This document shows positions 56,818 to 64,000 of a stretch of 64,000 bases of DNA, piece by piece; position 1 is the first letter of the stretch, and each line of letters starts with the position of its first letter. The position numbers and the translations under genes are program-made. Origin of the DNA: Geosiphon pyriformis (taxonomy: Eukaryota; Glomeromycota; Glomeromycetes; Archaeosporales; Geosiphonaceae); NCBI GenBank assembly GCA_016748015.1, contig JAAOMT010000226.1:1160604-1224603 (forward strand), written 5' to 3'. The notes beneath the pieces are model-generated. The model searched no databases. It saw nothing but the letters and a program-made list of their open reading frames with translations, and had not been told where the DNA came from.

Positions 56818-57478
56818 ATGGAAATTACAAACAATATTCATTTCTTAGTTTAACAATTATTTCAATTCATTAAACATTAAAAATTAAACATAGAAATTAC
56901 AATTAATCAACAGATTATTCAAAACAAAAACACATAAAAAAACCAAAACTCTAATATAAAATACAATTTAAGATACATATAAAGCTTAATAACATAATAG
57001 ATAATATAATAGCAAAAGTAAAAATGTTATTAGAAATACTAAAAACAATAGTATTATATAAAAAGTTAATAAAAAAAAATTGAAAATGTTAAACACAATA
57101 ATTTCTTGAAAATTTTTGTTATTACTATTTGAAATAAAAGCTCAATATTCAGAACTTGTATACAAGTAAAACAAAACAAATATTTGACATGACAATATTA
57201 CAATAAATAGAACAATTTATGAGAAAAAACAATCTATTTACACAGATACAAACAATATATTAGTAATAAACAGGATTTTATGACTGTTTAGAAATACTGC
57301 TATATCTAATAATAAACACAGTAATTATAAATTAATTGGAAAAAATCACTAATATTTAATTTAAAAAATTATAAACCAAAATTGCTCAAGTAATTTTAGA
57401 GAAAAAAATAGTGAAATTAATTTAAAAGAGAAATTTAGAAAAGTTAAGAGATTTGGAAAATCTAAATGAAGCTTAATA
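56818..57478 (+). pseudogene. ORF3 relic of element F
   Basis: After integrase, ATG 56818 starts MEITNNIHFLV, with KLNIEITINQQI further on, resembling MTIPQNIQQLS and ELSITVTGNHI at the start of ORF3 in C. The spacing from integrase is similar. Several stops; the later part cannot be aligned by eye. Homology is suggestive and not proven. Confidence 0.45.
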
Positions 57479-57495
57479 TTAAAAAAAATATATAT

Positions 57496-58244
57496 TATTA
57501 TTTATAAAAATAGAAATCATAATAGATAAAAAAATAGCTAATAAGAAAGAAACATAATAAAAAAGAAATTTCAGAATCTTTTTTAAAAAATTGCAAAATT
57601 GCAGAATTTTTTTCAAAAAAATTGAAAAATTTCAAGAAATTTTGTATAACATGAATTATGTATATATACTAAGAGCATTAAAAACAAAAAAAGTATTCAG
57701 AATAGGAAGAACAATAGCTAAAAATAAGTAATTATTCAATACTTTTCTCTTCAAAAAATAGTTTTTTATAATTTGATTAAAAATATTAATTACTTTCTTA
57801 CTATTAATAACTAATGTTGATAAAATCTAATACTTAATTATACTAGACTAATAGCTCTTAATTATGGCTATTGACAGAATACTAATTTCTTATTTTCTTT
57901 TTTTATTTTCTTTTATTTTGTTTTTTTTGTTGTTTACTAATTAATTAAAAAAATTAAGTACTAAATAATTGACATTAAAAATAGTTTGATAAAAAACTTG
58001 TAAAACAAGAATAAAAAACTTAAGAATAGCTTATCAAAAAAATACAACTGTCAGATTAAATTAGCTACTATATTAAAAATAGAAATTAAAGAAAACAAAA
58101 ATTAAATTTCTGTTTATTATACAAAAAACTCAACCAAAACTTTCAAAGTACAAAATCTTTAGAAATTATCATCATTAATAGCTATTAAGCACCAAGTTAC
58201 AGATTTGTTATTTTTTTTAATACTTTAAATAGTTACTTGTAATA
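57496..58244 (+). repeat. 3' LTR of element F
   Basis: 749 bp, TATTATTTATAA...ACTTGTAATA; matches 47689-48508 with a deletion of about 70 bp in R/U5 (missing the ATTTAAAATGG..AATTATC part). Confidence 0.8.
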
Positions 58245-60380
58245 TTAGCTTAATATTATGTTTTAAAAAAAGAATTAAATCTTACTTAAAACACAAAAAA
58301 CAGAATAAAATAAACCAATAATTAATCAAAACTATTATATCAAAATTAAACCAGAATTTTTTTAATTAATTATTAAAAATTTAGTTTTTAAATATTTAAT
58401 TTACAAAATAAAATAAAAATAAAAAAGTTATTAAAAATTTAAAAAATAATAAAAAAAAAAAATGTAAAAAAAACTTATTATTTGTTATAACATAATTGGC
58501 TTAATATAAATTAAAAATAATTAAATAGGTAAAAAAACTTTTTTTTTATAATTTTATAATTATAATTAAAGCAAAGAATAAAAAAGTTTAAATATTATTT
58601 TTTCTATAATAATTAATAAAATTTTAACAAAAAAGAGTTTTTCTATTGTTAAACCAATTAAATAAAACATTTTAATAATATTTTTTTAAATATTGATAGT
58701 AAAAAACTATTTTTAATAATTTTTAAAGCATTTTTTTTATTTTTAGCTGGTGGTTTTTTTTAGTTAAACTTTTTTTAAAAAACACACAAATTAGTTTTAG
58801 TGTTGTTTTTATTTTTTCTAAAAATCTTAAAATTTTTAATAATAGATTAATAAACAAGTTAGTTTTTTTTGTTTTTATTATTAATAATAATATTATTATT
58901 TTACAAATAATTAAAAAAGCCAAAAACTCCAAAAAATATTAATAATTATTTGTATTTATTATTGTTATATTAAATTCTTTTGTGGTTTCAAATAAGATCT
59001 TAAATAAAATTTTTTTAACAATAACCAGTTTTTTCTAATATAAACAATAACAATAACATTCTGTTTTTTAAGATAAATTAAAATTAATTATTAGTTATAT
59101 TGTCAAAAGTAGTGTTTTTTAACAAATTATTACTAGTTTTAAAAGTTAAACAATTTATTGCATTATTTGATCTTAAAAATTGGGCCAATTAAATAAAAAC
59201 AAAATTATTATTATTTTTTTTGTTTTCTGATATTGTCTTTAGTAATATCTAAAAAACAATTTTTATTGTTAAAGATTTTCTAAGTAAATAGTTTTTATTT
59301 TAATGTTTAATACTATATTTAAAATTAAATTGTTCTTAATTAATTCTCTGTTTTATTTGCAGTTTGGCTTTGTTAAGCTTAGGTTAATTTCAAAAAACAA
59401 TATTAAGTTGTTTTATGTAAATTTTGCTTTTAAAATTTTTTTGGTTATTGTTATTAAAGTTTTTATTGATAGTTTTTTTTGATTATACTTAAGATTGCAA
59501 AATTTTTTGTAATAATTTTTGTTTTTTTTTCATTTTGTTATATTTTATAATGTTTTTTTTAACATATTTTTTAATAATATTAAAAGTATTCTTGGTGTTT
59601 TTGGTATTATTATTTTAATTAAATTAAAGTTTGTTGGTTTGTAATAATATATTATTGTGGTTTTTAAAGCTTTTTTTTGTTGTTGTTGTTTTTAATAACT
59701 GGTTTGTTTTGATTAAAAAACAATATTTGGATTTTTTTTTAATCAAAAAAAATTATTATCTTATATAATTTTTTTAAAATTAAATTAATTAGTTTTTTTT
59801 TAGCTATATTGTTTTCAAAATTAATAATCATACTTGTTTTATTTTTTTAAGTCTTATTGTTATTAATATTTTGTTATTATTATATTTAAGTTTTATAATT
59901 ATTAAATTTTGTTGTTATAAAAATTAATATGCTATACAAGTATTATATCTGGTAAAAAACTTTTGAATGTTATTGAATTATTTGTTTAAAGATTACAAGA
60001 TATTACTATTTTTTTTTTTATTGGTTTCAAGTTTTTTGTTTTATTTTTAATTAATAAATGGTCTTATATTGAGACATTTATTTCTTTGATTTTCTTTTAT
60101 GTTGTTTTTTTGGTTATTTTTGTTGTTAATTCTAAGTTTAATTTTAAGTTTAATTTTTTTAAATCACAGATTAAAAGTTTGGTTAATTTGATAAAATTTA
60201 TTATTAAATTTATTAGTTTCTTAATTATTTAATTATTTTTTTTTGTTTGAAAATATATATAAGAATTATAAAGTAAAATAAGACTTGCTTATTATAGTTA
60301 ATATTTTTAAGATTTTGCTATTTTTTTAGTTGATGTGTTTAAAAACTTTGTTAATTTTAAAGCTAAAATTGAATTTAATA
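58245..60380. other. AT-rich region, unassigned; dispersed repeat fragment inside
   Basis: No gene recognised on either strand. 58730-58920 resembles 47340-47480 and holds a 69-codon minus-strand frame rich in Leu/Ile/Lys (58723-58932), probably a fragment of an unidentified transposon. The remainder is stop-dense. Confidence 0.4.
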
Positions 60381-61367
60381 TGATTAGAGATTTTTTTACT
60401 CTTTTTTAAATATTGTTAATACTATTTTACTATTAACTCTATTATTTATTAAAATCTAATAAATTTTTAATAAATTAATTTATCTTTTAAAGTATCTTTT
60501 ATATTTTAGACTGTATATATTATTGGGTTTATGATAGAATGACTAATTTTGTGTCAATTATTTTGTATAGTTATTTTGCAATAAAAATTAACTTTTTTAC
60601 AAAAAATTTTTATTTATAAGCTTTTCAAATAATGTGTAATTATTTTGCTATAAAAGTCGACTTTTTTATAGAAAATTTCGACTATAAGCTACTTAATGAA
60701 TATAAATAAAAATAAAAAAACAAAGAAAAAAAAGAAATAAAAATGTTATTTTGAATTCAAGCTTAAAAGTTATTAACAATTACTAAAATTAGTAGCTTGT
60801 CAATTTCAAAACATTAGTATAGAATAATTAATTTTAAAGCAATAGTAATTAAAAATTGGGTTTTTAAAATAAGTTTATTGAATTAATTTGTAAAAAAAAT
60901 GATTTTAAACTGAGATTTTATTTTAAATAAAATTTTAAGTAAGATATTATTCTAAGATATATTTTTTTGAATAAAAAAGCTTTTTTTTATACAATTTATT
61001 ATAATATTATTCTATAATTTAACACTTTTTTTTTCTAATATTTTAGCAAATTAAATATATATTTTGTTAAACTACAAATTATTTTTATAAATTATAAGTT
61101 ATTTTGGTAAATTATTAAATATTTTATCAAATTTCTAAATATTTTGGTAAATTTTAAATATTACATAGTTTAATATATTACATAATTTGATTATTATAAT
61201 TTGATTATATTTGTATTTTGTTCAAATCAAGTAATTAATTAAATAATAATTCGGATAATTTAATAAGATAATAAATAATAAATTAAAATAATAATATATA
61301 CTAATTGAAATAGAAATAATAAGAATAATTTTATGCTAAATAATTATTGATAATAATATGTTAAGAG
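60381..61367 (-). repeat. 3' LTR of relic H (C family)
   Basis: About 987 bp. The plus strand starts TGATTAGAGATTTTTTTACTC, matching the reverse complement of the C LTR end (TGTTACTGGAGGTTTTTGGTC). The 69-bp two-unit repeat (60571 and 60640), the 20-bp array (about 61080-61170) and the TTACATAGTTT box line up in order. Strongly A/T-shifted. Confidence 0.8.
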
Positions 61368-62029
61368 CATAATATTTTGAATATTATTAGTTGTTATAAA
61401 ACATAATATATTTTTTATATATTTAATTTGTTTTAACTATTAAATTTGAGTTTTTTTGGAAAGATAAACATAACTTAAAATTAAATAATAAAGTTCAACT
61501 TTATTTTCATAGTTAAATTTAGTTAATTTCATTAAGTAGTAATTGTTTTGTTTTTTGTTTTGTTTTAATTAACCAAATTATTTTTAATAATAAGTTTTAT
61601 AATAATAGCAAATATAAGTTTTATCTTTTTTTTAGATAATATACAAGCTCTTATAAATAAAAATTTTTTATTGTAATTTTTGTATTTTAGTAAAATATAA
61701 GCTGGTTGTTTTTTTTGATTATAATTTTAATTAAGAAACATATTAGCTACTAGTTTGTTTATTGTTAATTATTACTAATAAAAATTGTTAATTGAAATTT
61801 TTGGACCATAATAATATTAATTATAATACAAATTGTTTAAATAGTTGTTGTTTAATTTCTTTAGTTCAATTAAACCAAAAATTAAGAACTATATAAGTCT
61901 TAGTAATTGGTTTTTTTTTTTTAAAAAAATCAAAAATTTGGGTTTTTTTTAAATTGTTTATTAAAAATATTATAAATAACAGATAGTTTAATATATTGTT
62001 CTTAATAAAAAATTTCAAGTTTTTGGGTT

Positions 62030-62420
62030 TTTCAGTTTAAATTTGTATTGGTTTTAAAAAATTAATTGTTTTTAACAAGAGTTTAATATTGGAATACATT
62101 TATAATAAAGATTTTAATTAAAATAATAATTATATTAATTATAAAAAAAAATTGTTAATTTTTTTTATAGAAGTTTTTTTTATTCTATTAGCAATAACAA
62201 TTATTGTTTAAACTAATTTGTCAATATTTTATTTTAACTTTTACATCAATTAATAAATAATAATACTTTTAGTAAAATAAATTTTTCTTTGACTTTTACT
62301 TCTATGTACATAATAATAATTGCTTTTTTGTTTAAAAATAATTGTATTACTAAGTAAAAATGGAAATTTATTGGCTTTAAATTCGAATAAAAATATATTT
62401 AAAATATTGGTATTTTTAGT
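62030..62420 (-). pseudogene. Aspartic protease relic of H
   Basis: The minus strand aligns base by base with 14830-15240 of C: FYSNLKPINFHFYLVIQ for FPFEFEANESLFLLSNA, then YIEVKVKEKFILL near 62300, and the GNDWLQKAN block decayed to KNNXFFKTN near 62040-62075. The active-site codons are unreadable. Confidence 0.6.
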
Positions 62421-62699
62421 TATTTTGGTTAATAAAATTGTTATGTTATTGTAAAAAAATTTTTGCTATTGTATTGTAATTCTATTTTTTAAGAATACAA
62501 TTTGGTAAAAATTTTGATTTTCTGATATTGTAAGATAACTGAATTAAATATAGAAGTGTTTTGATAATTGTTAATTATTATTATAAAACACTAATTAATT
62601 GTTAAAACCAATTTGGTTATTATTTAATTAAAAACAATTTTGCAGTATAAATTAATTGAATTGGATTAATTTTTTTGTTAATAATTAATAATTTAATAT

Positions 62700-64000
62700 T
62701 AAAGATAACTGATATTGTTGTTATTAAAATTGGAATAAAACATATTAATAGTAATTAAACTAAAGTCTTAAAAAATAATAAGTAAATAGTAATAGTAATA
62801 AATAATATAATTGCTACTATTAGAGAAAATAATATTGATTATTCTGTTTTTGTTAATTTTTTGGCATTTTTCGACAATTATATTACCAGTGTTCTAAAAT
62901 TCCACAATAATAACAATTTAAATTTGGTAATTGATTGTTGTTAAATAATAGTAAAATATTATTTAAATTTTATTATTATAATAGTTAATACTTTTGTTGT
63001 TAATTAACAAATTTGGTTTAGTTTGTTTCTTTTATAGTTATTTTATAATTTTTAATATATTAAATAATAGTAGTTAAATTTGCTAAAATATATTCTTAAT
63101 AAATTTATTTTTAAGTTTAATAATAAATTAATTCAAAATTTAAATATTAAAATAATAAGTATTTGTTTTTAATTGGCAAATTTTTTTGAAAAGTTTGTTG
63201 AATTTTTCAATATAAGCTATAACAGATTTAGATAATTTTTGTTTAATGTTTTAAAAATAATTGCAGAAAATAATTAAGATATTGTTATTTGTAAATTGCT
63301 TAAAAAAGGCAATTTTAAAGATTTGTTAATCTGTAAAAAAATTTTCTAAGTTTTTAAATTATTTGTTTACAATTTTTTAAAAAGATAAGAAATTATTTTT
63401 AATATTTTTGCTGTAGTTTATTCATTTGTATTTTTTGTTTTGATAACTTAATTAAACTATTCTTAAAAACTAATTTCAATGTTTTTTTCAAAAAAATCAG
63501 AAATTTTTGTAATATAAGTAGTGACTATTTTTTTGTTATTTTTTTTATTGTCTGTAATTTTTCTTTATTTTTATTTTTTTTCTAATAAATTCAGAAATGT
63601 TTTTTTTGTTGGCTAAAATTTCTAAATATTTATTTTAATTATCTGTTAAATAATTAAGAAAATTAATATTTGTATAAATTAGCTTTAACTATTAAATAAG
63701 ATTTTTTGTAAAGTTTTTTAGTCTTGAAAATTAATTAAGAAATAAATTAGATGTTTGTATTTAAACAAATAAATTTGAAAATAGAATAATTAAAAATAAT
63801 AATTTAATATTTGTTCTTTATTTAAATGTTTATAAGTATTTAGTTGTTATTTTTAGTTAAATTAGTCTGGTATTTCTTTTTTGTTTTTTTTTGCTACTTG
63901 TTTCTAGTTTTAATTTTAGTTCAAAAATAAATTGTAAATTAGCAAAATATTTTTTTTACAAAACTTAATCATATTATAATCAAGTTTTTAGAAATAAGTA
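62700..64000 (-). pseudogene. Gag relic of H
   Basis: Knuckle CYYCGILEHWxYNC at 62874-62915 (C-x2-C-x4-H-x4-C, one stop). Further right, near 63170-63245, the minus strand reads SVIAYIEKFNKLFKKICQ, aligning with SIITYIKKFNKLLRRIHQ of C (about 13940-13995). The N-terminal part lies past the window edge. Confidence 0.7.

Larger units (their letters stand above)
47689..58244 (+). mobile_element. Ty3/gypsy retrotransposon F, heavily decayed relative of B
   Basis: Plus-strand full-length element: 5' LTR 47689-48508, gag, protease, cysteine-rich domain, dUTPase, [solo LTR G], RT, RNase H, integrase, ORF3 relic, 3' LTR 57496-58244. Protein remains line up with B throughout but with stops every few dozen codons and strong A/T enrichment. 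LTR ends are TATTAC / TATTAT and ATAACA / GTAATA; no matching flanks. Confidence 0.88.
60381..64000 (-). mobile_element. Ty3/gypsy relic H (C family), pol deleted, truncated by window edge
   Basis: Minus-strand relic: 3' LTR 60381-61367, protease about 62030-62420, gag from 62870 to the right edge. Only about 660 bp lie between LTR and protease, so the cysteine-rich domain, dUTPase, RT, RNase H and integrase are absent or nearly so. Relationship to C is clear in LTR, protease and gag. Confidence 0.75.

Noticed and set aside
58723-58932. Minus-strand 69-codon frame as a membrane-protein gene
   Set aside because: Low-complexity Leu/Ile/Lys content typical of AT-rich noise; similarity to 47340-47480 points to a repeat.

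Overview
This is eukaryotic nuclear DNA, extremely AT-rich and almost wholly made of decayed retrotransposons, with one recognisable host gene. Short GT-AG introns (86-87 bp), a microsomal-type cytochrome P450, dUTPase-bearing Ty3/gypsy elements and LINEs with an RRM/CCHC ORF1 together suggest a repeat-rich fungus. The best guess is an arbuscular mycorrhizal fungus (Glomeromycotina). That assignment is an inference from remembered family resemblance, not something the sequence proves.

Region 1 to about 36 kb is a stack of nested insertions. A plus-strand LINE (LINE1; 2961-4267 and 35226-35830) is split by a minus-strand Ty3/gypsy element D (LTRs 4268-5269 and 34248-35225). D is split at its RT/RNase H border by plus-strand element B (7844-26964, 4-bp target duplication ATGT). 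B is split in its cysteine-rich domain by plus-strand element C (11944-21751, duplication CTGC/CTGT). D also carries a solo LTR (27113-27924, duplication ATAT) inside its RT and a probable foldback insertion inside gag (about 32255-33385). Removing B or the solo LTR together with one duplication copy restores the D reading frame; the same holds for C inside B. A further B-like element (A, minus strand) runs off the left edge, with its 5' LTR at 2098-2960.

Region 36.4-43.1 kb is a second, longer LINE relic (LINE2, plus strand): RRM-like/CCHC ORF1, then endonuclease, RT and RNase H. About 43.1-44.7 kb is AT-rich sequence with nothing recognisable.

The P450 gene lies at 44744-46593 (minus strand, three exons, 558 codons). 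It is the only intact gene and looks compositionally normal against very AT-rich surroundings.

Region 47.7-58.2 kb is element F, a heavily decayed full-length relative of B, with a solo B-type LTR (52819-53653) inside its dUTPase/RT segment. About 58.2-60.4 kb is unassigned. From 60381 to the right edge is a minus-strand relic (H) of the C family: 3' LTR, protease and gag, but apparently no RT or integrase.

The gypsy families share one layout: LTR, gag (CCHC knuckle), protease, a cysteine-rich domain, dUTPase, a beta-rich post-dUTPase segment, RT, RNase H, integrase and, in C and F, a third ORF after integrase. In C this third ORF runs into the 3' LTR. All copies are broken, mainly by G:C to A:T changes. 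Catalytic residues are best kept in C (RT YLDD), then B (YLDN), then D and F (YLNN), which fits C being the youngest, innermost insertion.
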